DNA of 63,299 nt from Candidatus Sulfotelmatobacter sp. (GCA_030041415.1 JASHNX010000107.1:1-63299), one strand, 5' to 3'; positions 43,666 to 53,259 are shown, counted from the stretch's first letter. The notes: a model not told the origin generated them from the letters alone. Made by a program: numbers and translations.

Positions 43666-44301
43666 CTATGGTGCTTCGATCAGCTCCATCTTTCCGTCGC
43701 GAGTGCGATGCAGGATCATCAGCTTGCCTTTGGGATCGCGGAAGACGAAAACGTCGCGATCGCGGAAGTGCGCTTCCTTAATAGCCTCTTCGAGGGTCAT
43801 GGGGCGCATGGCAACTGCTTCGTCGGTGCGGACAAGGTGCACCTCCGTGGTTCTGGCCACGGCAGGATAGCGATGCACGGCGACGGGCACGGCGGTTTTT
43901 TCTGTAAGTCCGACTTTAGTTTGCATCGCGCCGTCGTTTCGCGGTTGAACCTCCGGCGCCTCGGAGGAATGGCCGTTCCATTTCTTCGCTTCTTCACTTT
44001 TTCGCGCCGAAAGCTTTTTTGCCTGCCAGCGCTTCTTATACTTCACGGCTTGCTTTTCGAGATGTTCGAGCGCCTCGCTAACCGCGATCGTCATGTCCTT
44101 GGCCTGAGCAAGGCCGACGAGCGGACCGTTGCGCGGGCTGATCGTGATTTCCGCCTTATGCCTGGGTTTCTCGACGGCGAGAATGACGTGCGCTTCGAAT
44201 CTGTCTCCCAGAATTTTGCGGATCTTGTTCAGACCAATTTCGACTTCTTTGCGGATGGCGGTTGTGACTTCATAGTGACGTCCGGTGTATTCCACGTTCA
44301 T
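43666..44301 (-). CDS. hpf: Ribosome hibernation promoting factor, long form
   Basis: 211 residues. The N-terminal S30AE/RaiA domain (MNVEYTGRHYEVTTAI, the KAEITISPRNGPL strand, DMTIAVSEALEHLEKQ) binds the decoding centre. A linker of about 70 residues leads to the C-terminal dimerisation domain (RPMTLEEAIKEAHFRDRDVF, then RDGKMELIE) that pairs two 70S ribosomes into 100S. ATG 44301 follows AAGGAG by 11 bases. It is downstream of rpoN on the same strand, the conserved order in many Gram-negatives. Confidence 0.95.
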   Translation of the reverse strand: MNVEYTGRHYEVTTAIRKEVEIGLNKIRKILGDRFEAHVILAVEKPRHKAEITISPRNGPLVGLAQAKDMTIAVSEALEHLEKQAVKYKKRWQAKKLSARKSEEAKKWNGHSSEAPEVQPRNDGAMQTKVGLTEKTAVPVAVHRYPAVARTTEVHLVRTDEAVAMRPMTLEEAIKEAHFRDRDVFVFRDPKGKLMILHRTRDGKMELIEAP

Positions 44302-44393
44302 GTAGAGGAGGTCTCCTTGCGTGGGCTGGCAAACCACCACTGGCAACGACGATCTTCGCTCAGGACTACGACACTTTTTCTATATCATCAGAA

Positions 44394-46211
44394 TTACGCC
44401 TTTACCCTTCGCTGGTGCGTGCTTGGGATGCGCATATCCTCGCGATACTTTGCGACCGTTCGGCGCGTAACCTGAATTCCTTGCGATTGCAGAATGCGGG
44501 TGAGTTGCTCGTCGGTGAGTGGTCGCGCCGGGTCTTCTTCTTCGATCAGCTTCTTGACGCGGCGTTTCAATATCAAGAGCGAGGTGCTGCCGCCCTCCGG
44601 GCCCTGCACACTTTCGCTGAAGAAATAGCGCAATTCGAAAACACCCTGTGGCGTGTGCGCATACTTGCTGGCCACGGCTCTACTCACGGTGGAGGGATGC
44701 ACGCCGATTTCTTCCGCGACCTCCTTGATCATCATCGGCTTAAGGAAGTCGATGCCTTTCTCGAGAAATTCGTATTGCCGCGCGACGATGCAGTAACAGA
44801 CCTTCGTGATGGTCTGCTTGCGCTGCTCGATGTTTTTGATGAGCTGGATCGCACTCTTATATCGCTCTTTGACGTAATCGCGCGTGTTCTTGTCGTTCGA
44901 GTCCCGCGTGAGTAGGCGCTTGTAAGCCGGGTTGAGGCGAAGCTGGGGCAGGTCTTCGTCATTCATGACGACGAGCCATTCATCACCGTGCTTGACGAAC
45001 GCAACATCGGGCTCGATCAGCCGTGCCTGCACTTTGTTGTACTGCAGCCCAGGCCGCGGATCGAGCGTGCGAATGTAATCGAGCGCATGCTGCACGGCTT
45101 CGGGCGGGCGTCCGATAGCCTTAGCGATTTCCTTTTGCTGTTTGCCGGTCAGAACACGCAGATGCTGGTCAACAATGGCGATAGCATCTTGAAGCACCTG
45201 CGCTGTTCCATTGACGGGCTTTCCGTTTTTCTGATAATCGAGATGAGCCTGATGATAGCGAAGCTGGCGAAGGAGACATTCGCGCAGGTCGCGGCAGGCC
45301 ACGCCGGGAGGATCAAGCTGTCGCACGACCTCAAGCGCCTCGCCGAGATCGGCGGCGGAAAAGTTAGGTTTGTAAGCAGAGCGCGTGCTCTTAATATCGG
45401 GTGCTGGTGCCGCCGCGGCTGCAGAGGAATTTCCGTTGCTCGAAGCAAACGACTTATCTGGCGAACTCGAAGGCGCAGACATGGCGTCCAACGAGGATTC
45501 GGCAACGCCGGTAGATTCGCCGAGTTCCGACGTTTCCGCTTGCGCATCTGAATTTGTGGAAAGTTCGCTGGCGATCGTCTCGCTACCTGCGTCCGTTTCG
45601 GCGCCCAACCCCAAGGCAGCCGCTTCGCTGACAATTTTGTTCGTCGCCTCGGCATCCACCTCCGGCGCCGACGGCGGTGCGATTCCAAGCATTTCTTCAT
45701 CGCTGGCGATTAAATATCCGTCTTCGTTGAGATTGCCGATGATTTCTTCGGCGGCTTCGCGGACTTCCGGGCGCAGACTTAGCGCACCCAGTTGCCAAGT
45801 AAGGTGATCGGTAAGAGTGGTCGGCTTAGATAAGAAATTCTCGAAAGACGGGCGCTCAATCTCTTCCATTTCGCCGCGCGTGCGGTAACCAGGATCGAGA
45901 TAGTCCTGGAAGAACGAGCCAAAATCAATCTCTTCAAACGGATCTTTCTTTTCGACCGCGGCGATGGAATTTTCTTCCTGAGTGGCCTGTGCCGCCCGGT
46001 CGCGGTCTTCTTCTTTGCGGCCGACTTCGTCGATCAACGGAACAGAGTCTTCCAGCTCTTCGAGAACTGGGTTCTCGACCATCTCGGAGTTGATCATGTC
46101 CTTGAGCTCAAGCTTGTTGAGCGCAAGGACCGAAACCATCTGCACGAGACCCGGCGTAAGGATCTGCCGCTGCGAGAGCTTAACGCTGAGTTTGTGCTGT
46201 AATAGGACCAT
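44394..46211 (-). CDS. rpoN: RNA polymerase sigma-54 factor
   Basis: 605 residues against a usual ~480. Region I (LSQRQILTPGLVQMVSVLAL) interacts with activators; the core-binding region follows the insert (RQLDPPGVACRDLREC, and IVDQHLRVLTGKQQKEIAK); the HTH includes VAEEIGVHPSTVSRAV, and the RpoN box TRRTVAKYRE is near the C-terminus. The extra length is an Ala/Ser/Glu-rich insert at about 185-290, probably disordered. Sigma-54 needs an AAA+ activator, but none is encoded in the window. It lies between hpf and lptB, the conserved order. Confidence 0.97.
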   Translation of the reverse strand: MVLLQHKLSVKLSQRQILTPGLVQMVSVLALNKLELKDMINSEMVENPVLEELEDSVPLIDEVGRKEEDRDRAAQATQEENSIAAVEKKDPFEEIDFGSFFQDYLDPGYRTRGEMEEIERPSFENFLSKPTTLTDHLTWQLGALSLRPEVREAAEEIIGNLNEDGYLIASDEEMLGIAPPSAPEVDAEATNKIVSEAAALGLGAETDAGSETIASELSTNSDAQAETSELGESTGVAESSLDAMSAPSSSPDKSFASSNGNSSAAAAAPAPDIKSTRSAYKPNFSAADLGEALEVVRQLDPPGVACRDLRECLLRQLRYHQAHLDYQKNGKPVNGTAQVLQDAIAIVDQHLRVLTGKQQKEIAKAIGRPPEAVQHALDYIRTLDPRPGLQYNKVQARLIEPDVAFVKHGDEWLVVMNDEDLPQLRLNPAYKRLLTRDSNDKNTRDYVKERYKSAIQLIKNIEQRKQTITKVCYCIVARQYEFLEKGIDFLKPMMIKEVAEEIGVHPSTVSRAVASKYAHTPQGVFELRYFFSESVQGPEGGSTSLLILKRRVKKLIEEEDPARPLTDEQLTRILQSQGIQVTRRTVAKYREDMRIPSTHQRRVKA

Positions 46212-46238
46212 TTATCAAAGTTTCAGAGGTCTGAGCAC

Positions 46239-46442
46239 CTATTCCAGCTTATCGAGCCGGTCGTCGTGGCTATCGAGGCGATGTTCGTGCATCTCAACAA
46301 CCCGGAGGAGTCTTGCCGTGCCTTCGGCGACTTCAGTGATCAGCTTTGCCGCTCGGTCGAGCTGGCGATCATGTTTTTCGCTTTCCAGCGATAAGAGCTC
46401 CAAGTTATGTGTCAACGCCTGCAAGCGCTCGTCGATGTTCAT
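46239..46442 (-). CDS. Small coiled-coil protein
   Basis: 67 residues, rich in Leu, Glu, Asp, Arg and His with heptad spacing (LQALTHNLELLSLESEKHD, then LLRVVEMHEHRLDSHDDRL), so a short parallel coiled coil is likely. No family recognised. A GAGGAC site six bases before the ATG and a place inside the rpoN-lptB run (27 and 23 bases to its neighbours) support it as a real gene. Confidence 0.65.
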   Translation of the reverse strand: MNIDERLQALTHNLELLSLESEKHDRQLDRAAKLITEVAEGTARLLRVVEMHEHRLDSHDDRLDKLE

Positions 46443-46465
46443 CGGTTCGTCCTCGGCTCATTCCC

Positions 46466-47194
46466 TCACACCAGCGAGAAACTCTCTCCCAAATACACCT
46501 TTCTTACTTCCGGATCTCCAGCCAATTGCTCCGGTGGACCTTGGCGGAAGATTCTGCCGGAATCAATAATGTAGGCACGGTCGGTGACCGAGAGCGTTTC
46601 CCGTACGTTGTGATCGGTGATCAGAACTCCGATGCCGCTCGCCCGCAGGCTACTGATGATTTTCTGCAGGTCAAGAACGGCTATCGGATCGATCCCGGAA
46701 AAAGGTTCGTCGAGCAGGATGAACGTGGGATTGATGCACAGACAGCGCGCGATTTCCACGCGGCGGCGCTCGCCACCAGATAACGCATAGCCGCGATTGC
46801 CACGAATGTGCTCCAGCCCAAGCTCATCGATGAATTTTTCCATCTTCTCGCGGCGCTCGTGCCACGACAACGGCTGCGCCTCCAGCACCGCGAGGATGTT
46901 TTCCTCGACCGTAAGTTTGCGAAATACCGAAGCTTCTTGCGGGAGATAACTGATGCCATACTGCCGCGCCCGCAGGTACATGGGAACGTCAGTAATATCT
47001 TGGCCGTCATAGAGCACGCGGCCCGTGTCAGGGGGGATCAGGCCAACGATGGCATAAAAAGTGGTCGTCTTGCCGGCGCCGTTTGGACCAAGTAATCCAA
47101 CCACTTCGCCCTGATCCACACGCAGGCTCACACCATTTACGACCCGGCGGCCCCGGTACGACTTGCCAATTTCATCCGTGGCCAAGGTCCGCAT
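46466..47194 (-). CDS. lptB: LPS export ABC transporter ATP-binding protein
   Basis: 242 residues. ATPase of the LptB2FG complex that extracts LPS from the inner membrane. Seen: Walker [11 protein letters not shown]-loop with the [19 protein letters not shown] stretch, signature [14 protein letters not shown], Walker [14 protein letters not shown] and switch His [10 protein letters not shown]. The [20 protein letters not shown] start is typical. Upstream lies the LptC/LptA-type gene (30 bases). LptF and LptG are not in the window. Confidence 0.96.
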   Translation of the reverse strand: MRTLATDEIGKSYRGRRVVNGVSLRVDQGEVVGLLGPNGAGKTTTFYAIVGLIPPDTGRVLYDGQDITDVPMYLRARQYGISYLPQEASVFRKLTVEENILAVLEAQPLSWHERREKMEKFIDELGLEHIRGNRGYALSGGERRRVEIARCLCINPTFILLDEPFSGIDPIAVLDLQKIISSLRASGIGVLITDHNVRETLSVTDRAYIIDSGRIFRQGPPEQLAGDPEVRKVYLGESFSLV

Positions 47195-47224
47195 CTTGCC
47201 TGCTCACAATTACCCGGCACGCAT

Positions 47225-49603
47225 TTATCGTGCCACTCGCCTTTGAGTTACCACAGGAGTACTCGCTTCACCTTCTACCAGCACCCTATCATCGGCCTGA
47301 AAGAAAGTCAACGAAACCCCGGTAATCTTGCCCCGTTCGGCATCAAAAATGCTAGGCGGCCCACCTGTAAGGACGAATTTGTCTTCCGCCGCGGTGTAGA
47401 CGAGTTTCTGCCCTTCCGCTTTCCGCCCAGGCTGTTGAACCACAACGTTGCCGTCAGCGATCATGTGATCAAGCCGTCCGGGTCCTGCAAGATATTGAAC
47501 GCCCTGAACTTGTGATCGCGCCAGAAGATAGGCATCGGCGGTCTTCGCGGTCGCCGTGAAATCGGTGCCCCTGGCCGTCACGCCTCCGTCATAGTGGGCA
47601 TGCCGTTCAGAATCGGTATAGGTCAGCCGCACAGATGTGATCACGATCACTTCTGCGGTCTCGCCCGTTTTCGATTTCTTCGTCCTGTGTTCGGTGTTGG
47701 CTGCGGGTTTTTCTGAATTCGGGCGATCCGAAGCCTGCACCAGAATCGTCGAAACCGTCTGCCGCGGGGTGCCCTGAGCAACCAAAGACCGTCGATCCCG
47801 GTCGAACTGGATCGATGGCGCTGTGATCACGTTCGCATCCTGCCATAAGCGGGCGTTTCCCTGATAGAGGGCCACTGCGGTCGAGCCATGTGCCGTCATC
47901 GAGGCGGCAGTAACGTGAATGGGGGACGATGAGGCCAGCAGCGCTCCGCTGGGCTGTTCCTGGAGTTCGTTGTATGTGCTCTTTACGTCGCCGTCGGCAA
48001 AGGCATCGTTCGTCGCGCGATTGAGGCGTATAACCCGCGCTGTCGTGGCCATGCCACCATCTGCCACCCGCGGATTTCCGCTAAGCACCAAAATTTGGTC
48101 GGCCGGAGTGTATGTCGCTTTGTCCGCCCACGCCTGCGTTCGCTTATCGGGCGGCTGGTTATCGGTATAGGCCACGCCTCCGCGCTGAACGATCGACGCG
48201 ATGCCGCCCGCAGACAGAAAACTGACATCGAGGCTTTCGCTCGTGCTCACGCGGTCGGGCACACCAGGAGTCGAGTTCACAATCTTCGCATCCGGCTCCC
48301 CGTGAATGGATGCTAGACGGGTCGCGCCGGCATCTGTGATAGCGAATTTCGCGTCGAAGCGGCCGGCAGTGACAACCGTCTGCTGAGCAACCGGCTTCGC
48401 GACCGATTCAGCTAACGTTTCTGCCGGTGAGATCGTGATCTGCGCCTCGCCCGAGGTTATAGCCTGATCGAGCCGTTTTCCATCGGCAACAAAGAAATCG
48501 ATCGCCGGCGCGGACACGTCAAAGTCTTGCGGCTGCGATGCGTTTGCATTAATTGCGCCCGCTTTCGCCGCATGCTGCGCCAAATGCACTCCATCTTCGG
48601 CGTGTATTTTCCTTAGTTCGTTCTGTCCGGAGAAATCGAGCACCGCGCGCCCGGCGTCACCCTGCATAGGTTGCGGTCCGACGCGCTCGACGTGCACATT
48701 GCCGCTGAGTGTAGCGGTGCGCAGCAAATTCTGCTTTCCGCTCAGGAGCACTTCGCATTCATTCGCGCGGGCCCGCATTTGCTCCTCGCTCGAACCTTTC
48801 GATTGCGCGGCTACATTTCCCTGCGCCAGCACGCGCTGCACATTGTTATCCGCTCCCAAAAAGAACGTGGCCCGCTCCGCTTGGACGGTTTCGTTGGCCC
48901 ACTCGAGCTTGGGATTTTCCAGCACGATCACGCGTGGATCACGCGTAATTTCTCCGTGGACCGCGGTAAGGTTTTCGTGATCCGTACCGAACGTTGCATG
49001 AATCTGCGATCCGAGCGTGAGAGTGTTGGTCTTGGCGACGTACGTCGCGCCAACCGCCCAACCGCTGGCCTGCGGCGTCTGAAAATCGACTCGTGCATCG
49101 GTGTAGGCGTCGCCGCTTTTCTGATTGAAAACCAGGTCGCTTGTCTTCAAATGAATTGGATTTTTCAGCTGCTTGGGAACACTTTGATCCCGTTCGGTTT
49201 CACCCGCAGGATTCGCCTGCAGGTCGATCTGCACAGTTCCTCGCGCTTTCACATTTCCCGACTCCTTGTCGTAGGTGAAGTCATCTCCGTAAATCTGATC
49301 GAAGCGCAAGGAATCACGGCCGTATAACACGATGCTGACGTTGTGCAGCTCGGCGCTGCCGTTCAACTTGAACTGCTTGAGATCGGTCGCCTGGATGGTG
49401 AACAGGGTCCGCTTGCCATCGGATTTCGAAAACTGAAATCCGGACGCCGTCTGCTTGATGTCGATCCCGATCTTGTTCGGGATTTCCTTCAGAACGTTGC
49501 GCTCGCGCATGCGCGCATAAAAATACATTCCCGCAATCGTCGCGATGAACAATACGGCAATCGCGGCCAGCCAGCGTCGCAGGCGGTAAATCGGAAGAGG
49601 CAT
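47225..49603 (-). CDS. LptC/LptA (OstA)-type LPS transport protein, long fused form
   Basis: 792 residues: an N-terminal membrane anchor (about 8-30), an LptC-like periplasmic beta-jellyroll domain (about 40-230), a long middle with repeated OstA-like strand pairs, and a C-terminal LptA/OstA domain (about 560-770: NARLWQDANVITAPSIQFD, then RLDHMIADGNVVVQQPGRKA and KLVYTAAEDKFVLTGGPP). E. coli uses separate LptC (~190) and LptA (~185) proteins to build the periplasmic bridge; here one chain could form much of it (inference). It is directly upstream of lptB. Confidence 0.88.
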   Translation of the reverse strand: MPLPIYRLRRWLAAIAVLFIATIAGMYFYARMRERNVLKEIPNKIGIDIKQTASGFQFSKSDGKRTLFTIQATDLKQFKLNGSAELHNVSIVLYGRDSLRFDQIYGDDFTYDKESGNVKARGTVQIDLQANPAGETERDQSVPKQLKNPIHLKTSDLVFNQKSGDAYTDARVDFQTPQASGWAVGATYVAKTNTLTLGSQIHATFGTDHENLTAVHGEITRDPRVIVLENPKLEWANETVQAERATFFLGADNNVQRVLAQGNVAAQSKGSSEEQMRARANECEVLLSGKQNLLRTATLSGNVHVERVGPQPMQGDAGRAVLDFSGQNELRKIHAEDGVHLAQHAAKAGAINANASQPQDFDVSAPAIDFFVADGKRLDQAITSGEAQITISPAETLAESVAKPVAQQTVVTAGRFDAKFAITDAGATRLASIHGEPDAKIVNSTPGVPDRVSTSESLDVSFLSAGGIASIVQRGGVAYTDNQPPDKRTQAWADKATYTPADQILVLSGNPRVADGGMATTARVIRLNRATNDAFADGDVKSTYNELQEQPSGALLASSSPIHVTAASMTAHGSTAVALYQGNARLWQDANVITAPSIQFDRDRRSLVAQGTPRQTVSTILVQASDRPNSEKPAANTEHRTKKSKTGETAEVIVITSVRLTYTDSERHAHYDGGVTARGTDFTATAKTADAYLLARSQVQGVQYLAGPGRLDHMIADGNVVVQQPGRKAEGQKLVYTAAEDKFVLTGGPPSIFDAERGKITGVSLTFFQADDRVLVEGEASTPVVTQRRVAR

Positions 49604-49630
49604 CCGACTTCAGTTTAGTCTAAACATGTA

Positions 49631-49660
49631 GGGGCAGCCGCCTCGGCTGTCCGGCGGCTC
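49631..49660. repeat. GC-rich palindromic element, REP-like
   Basis: Two alternative hairpins share bases: CAGCCG/CGGCTG (49635-49640 with 49644-49649) and GCCGCC/GGCGGC (49637-49642 with 49653-49658). It lies in the gap between recJ and the LptC-type gene. Mutually exclusive stems and high GC resemble dispersed palindromes of Acidobacteriota. The rest of this 240-base gap shows no gene. Confidence 0.45.
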
Positions 49661-49844
49661 GGGTGTAGGGCCGCAGTTTTGCGCGCCGCAAGGAATAATC
49701 GATCAGCTAGACGTGCGGGCGGGGTAAAGGAGATCTCTCGGAACTACATTCACCCGCAAGGCCAGAAGGGATGAAACGATCCCGACGTACGATCGTCCCT
49801 TAATCCTTCGCAGCGGGCCTAATCCGTTCCATCAAGCCCCGCGT

Positions 49845-51812
49845 CTAAAGTCCACTTTCGTCTCGCTCCGAGGCCGAGATGGAGCAACCTGGAGCTTTGA
49901 AATCACACAGTCCGAGTTCAATTCCGCCGAACTCGTCGTGATCGTTGTGACCGATGGTGAAAGCGATGTCGATCGCATCCCCGGCCAGAAGCGGCGTGGT
50001 TTGCAGACGCTCGGCCATGTGCCAGCCAAGAGCATCGAAAACCGGACTTAGCCTTTGTTTCCCGGTTTTCGCATCATTCGCGGCGGCTTTTTCGCTTCGG
50101 CGAATCGCCGCGCTATCGGGATGGCAGTTCGGCGTAACAAGAACCGCAACTGCGGAAAGTTCTTCCTGCCCAACCTCCGGCCGCTCACCTGCCTTCACCT
50201 TGAGCTTGATGTGTTTGTCCTTCAGAATTTTCGGCGGTGCAATGAGTTTTACTCCGCGTGAGACGAATGCCGGCTCGTGGTTTCCCGTTCCATACGGTTC
50301 CAGCATCCGCAGCACCTGGTAGAGAGCGGGAGAAACTTCATCGAGTTCCAGTTCCGCCTCTACATCAAGCGTAGGATCGAAATCCGCCGTCGTCAGGCGT
50401 GTGCGCGCAAAAGCATCCAGCTCGGCTCGCAGTTGCGCAACATTCGCGCAAGGCATGGAAAATCCGCAGGCGTGCGAGTGTCCGCCATAGCGAGTAAAGA
50501 GCGCCCGCGACGCTTCAACGGCTTCGAGCAGGTGGAACGGACGAATCGATCGCCCTGATCCAAACGCCTCTTCGTCCTCGCGCGTAATCACAACCGCCGG
50601 CCGATGATGGCGTTCGACCACACGCGTCGCCGCGATACCAATAACTCCGCGATGCCAACCCTCGCCATCCACGACGATGCAATACGCCTCATTCAGTGCC
50701 GCATCGCCGGCAATGCGCTCCTCTACGGCTTTTACAATGCGCCGCTCTTCTTCCTGGCGCTCGGCATTCAGCCGGTCGAGCTTTCCCGCCAGCAGCCGCG
50801 CCCGTTCCGCATCTTTTACACTGAAAAGCTCGATGACGTCACGGGCAACATCCATGCGCCCAGCGGCGTTGATGCGGGGAGCAATACGAAAAGCAACTTC
50901 GGTCGAGTTCGGTGAACGTTCGCTAGATATCTGTGCAACTTCCAGCAGAGCTTTCAACCCGGGATTTACGGCGTGGCGCAGCTCGTTGAGTCCAAGTTTT
51001 GCGAAAACGCGATTTTCGCCGGTGAGCGGAACCGCGTCGGCGATGGTCGCAATCGCCACAACTTTCAGGAATGACCGCAACATCCGCGCGTGGTCTTTTT
51101 GATCGAGGCGTCGCTGCATTAAGCCCTGGGCGAGTTTGAACGCCACGCCTGCGCCGCAGAGCTGCTTGTAGGGATATGCGCAGCCCTCCTGATTGGGATT
51201 CACAACGCATAGAGCTTTCGGCACGCCATCTGCGCCCGGCAGGTGATGATCGGTAACAATCAGATCCACTCCCAACCGCTGCGCAGTCTCCGCCGGTGCG
51301 AAAGCGCGGATGCCCATATCAACACTGATAATCAGCCGAATGCCCGCTGCCGCTGCCCGCTCAATCACATCGTCGCGTAAATCGTAGCCTTCGCGAATGC
51401 GATGCGGAACATGGAAATCGGCCGCGCCCCCGCAGAGCTCGATGGCAGTCTTCAGAATAATGATCGCCATCGTGCCGTCGACGTCATAGTCGCCATAGAT
51501 CAGCATCGGCTCCCTGCGCTCGATCGCTGCGTCGAGGCGATCGACCGCCGCGCGCAAGCCCGTCATTTGCTCTGGCAGGTGCAGGTGATCGATGTGCGGA
51601 TTGAGGTAACGGGCCGCAGCCTCAGGCTCGCTCAAGCCGCGGCGCACCAGCAGCTGCGCCAAAGTGTAAAGCGCGCCGCCAGGCTCGGCAGGATCAGAGA
51701 TTGGTCGGAACGCAGAGGAAGGAAGAATCGGTCGGACCTCAGGCAGGTCTTGCAGTGCGTCCGCCAGCCGACGCACTTGCGCAGGATTTGTCGCGGCCAG
51801 TTCCCAGCGCAC
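49845..51812 (-). CDS. recJ: Single-stranded-DNA-specific exonuclease RecJ
   Basis: 5'-3' single-strand exonuclease in recombination and mismatch repair. 655 residues, DHH superfamily: motif I YGDYDVDGT, motif II SVDMGI, motif III VTDHHLPG, then the DHHA1 motifs AAGRMDVARDVIELF, EGWHRGVIGIAA and GGHSHACGFSM. The start is GTG 51812, two bases after the stop TGA of the upstream gene, so the two are coupled. It is on the minus strand. Confidence 0.96.
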   Translation of the reverse strand: MRWELAATNPAQVRRLADALQDLPEVRPILPSSAFRPISDPAEPGGALYTLAQLLVRRGLSEPEAAARYLNPHIDHLHLPEQMTGLRAAVDRLDAAIERREPMLIYGDYDVDGTMAIIILKTAIELCGGAADFHVPHRIREGYDLRDDVIERAAAAGIRLIISVDMGIRAFAPAETAQRLGVDLIVTDHHLPGADGVPKALCVVNPNQEGCAYPYKQLCGAGVAFKLAQGLMQRRLDQKDHARMLRSFLKVVAIATIADAVPLTGENRVFAKLGLNELRHAVNPGLKALLEVAQISSERSPNSTEVAFRIAPRINAAGRMDVARDVIELFSVKDAERARLLAGKLDRLNAERQEEERRIVKAVEERIAGDAALNEAYCIVVDGEGWHRGVIGIAATRVVERHHRPAVVITREDEEAFGSGRSIRPFHLLEAVEASRALFTRYGGHSHACGFSMPCANVAQLRAELDAFARTRLTTADFDPTLDVEAELELDEVSPALYQVLRMLEPYGTGNHEPAFVSRGVKLIAPPKILKDKHIKLKVKAGERPEVGQEELSAVAVLVTPNCHPDSAAIRRSEKAAANDAKTGKQRLSPVFDALGWHMAERLQTTPLLAGDAIDIAFTIGHNDHDEFGGIELGLCDFKAPGCSISASERDESGL

Positions 51813-51814
51813 GG

Positions 51815-52291
51815 TCAGCCTTCGTCGTCCTGATCCGATTCGTCAATGGGTATGCCGCCGAAGTCGTCCGCTGTTTCAAGCAGCCGCTGGTAACGCTCAT
51901 ACCACTCGGTGCTCACCTCGCAGAGAAACATCGATCCCTGATAGGCCCAACCCAGTTGCAGGAAACCGATCTTGCCGATGTGGGCGCGCAGCCAACGCGC
52001 ATCTTCCACATCGTCGCCGTCAGAGAACTCCGATTGCGTGAGCCTTTGCACAAGTTCGTCGAGTTCCTCGCGCTCCAGCTTCCAGGAGTGCATCGTCAGA
52101 AATGGTGCGCCCGCGCTTTTCGCCAGTTCGACAAAATCCTTCCATCCGTCGGGATTGCTTCCCATCTCCCACATTACACACTGCACTTCATCGTAGTCCA
52201 CGTAGCCGTGAAAGCGGCGCATGCCGTGGCCTTCGATAAAGGCGATCATGTCATCTTTCAGGATGGTTAAATCTTCCGGCGTAGGCGACAT
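51815..52291 (-). CDS. Hypothetical acidic protein coupled to recJ
   Basis: 158 residues, no family recognised. The sequence is acidic with several aromatic residues (EVQCVMWEMGSNPDGWKDF, then FLTMHSWKLEREELDELVQ) and an Asp/Glu-rich C-terminus. No signal peptide or membrane helix. Its stop is two bases from the recJ GTG start, which suggests translational coupling and possibly a related role, but nothing in the sequence shows what. Confidence 0.7.
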   Translation of the reverse strand: MSPTPEDLTILKDDMIAFIEGHGMRRFHGYVDYDEVQCVMWEMGSNPDGWKDFVELAKSAGAPFLTMHSWKLEREELDELVQRLTQSEFSDGDDVEDARWLRAHIGKIGFLQLGWAYQGSMFLCEVSTEWYERYQRLLETADDFGGIPIDESDQDDEG

Positions 52292-52389
52292 AAGAATAGA
52301 CTAAAGAATCATTGTATGCCGCTCGTCCCGGACGTGCCAGCGCGCCATTTCGAGGGCCGTCCCGCCATCCCAGCGGTTTCAAAGTGGCA

Positions 52390-53052
52390 TCATAGCGGTT
52401 CGGCGTAGAGGAATGGCCGGTTTCCGTGGCTTTTCCAGAAGTAGGCGAGAATGATCACGCTTGCCGCCGCCGCATAGGCACACCACAGCGAAGTGAATGC
52501 ATAGCGCTTGAATTCCATGACCGCCAGGAGAATTGCCAGGTTGGCTGCACCGAATATCACCATCGCACGAACCTTCGAGAAAAAAAGCGAACCGCAGGTT
52601 GCGATCACGTACAGCACGGCAACCGCTTCATTGTTGGTCGCCTGATTGATGTACACGATGCTGTTTCCTTTGACATAGAGCTGCAAGGGAAACGCGGTCA
52701 GCGCCCACAATATATAAAGCGTGGTCGCTCCGCCGAGCACAAGAAACGGCAGCATGCGCCGGCGGCTTTTTCGATCAGGCTCGAACAAAAATACGCTTAG
52801 CGGCAGCAGGTAAGGCAACAAACCCTGGGCATAGAGCATGAATGCCGCCCCCATGTCATGCGCCACAGCAGGCGATAGGGTCCCATCCAATCCCAGCCAC
52901 ACGAAACCCTCCATGAACTGATGAATCGCGAATAGCGTCGGCAGGGACGCAAAAAGCAGTTCGCGCCGGTGTTTCACTTTCGTCAAGGTAACGACACCGA
53001 CGGCCCCTAACACTCCGCTGCCCACAAAGTTCGCTGTGGCTGAAAAACACAC
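52390..53052 (-). CDS. DUF6629-family membrane protein
   Basis: 220 residues with about seven hydrophobic segments. The opening MCFSATANFVGSGVLGAVG is the family signature, including a Cys at position 2. A conserved IHQFMEGFVWLGLDG stretch follows near residue 45. Integral inner-membrane protein of unknown function. It diverges from purB across a 200-base gap. Confidence 0.85.
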   Translation of the reverse strand: MCFSATANFVGSGVLGAVGVVTLTKVKHRRELLFASLPTLFAIHQFMEGFVWLGLDGTLSPAVAHDMGAAFMLYAQGLLPYLLPLSVFLFEPDRKSRRRMLPFLVLGGATTLYILWALTAFPLQLYVKGNSIVYINQATNNEAVAVLYVIATCGSLFFSKVRAMVIFGAANLAILLAVMEFKRYAFTSLWCAYAAAASVIILAYFWKSHGNRPFLYAEPL

Positions 53053-53208
53053 TGATTCTTTTCTCCGGTGCGAGACTACTTTATCACCGGACGAAAGGCA
53101 AAACGTGGTTCGATCTAGCTCTCGTTACGGCGGCTGCCAGTTTTTCCAACTTGCGTCACCTCAGGACGGTTTCGCGTGCTTCCGCTGGCCTCTTTTCCGC
53201 CATCCGTT

Positions 53209-53214
53209 TAGAAT
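53209..53214 (+). promoter_or_regulatory. Possible -10 box (TAGAAT) of purB
   Basis: TAGAAT lies 45 bases before the proposed start. A strong -35 is not seen. It is the same hexamer as in front of alaA. Confidence 0.35.
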
Positions 53215-53259
53215 CCTCTGTCCCACTTATCATCAGCATTTACGGGAGGCATGGCCGCC

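Noticed and set aside
43621-44475. A 284-codon frame on the plus strand across hpf
   Set aside because: Antisense shadow of hpf; no ribosome binding site or motif.
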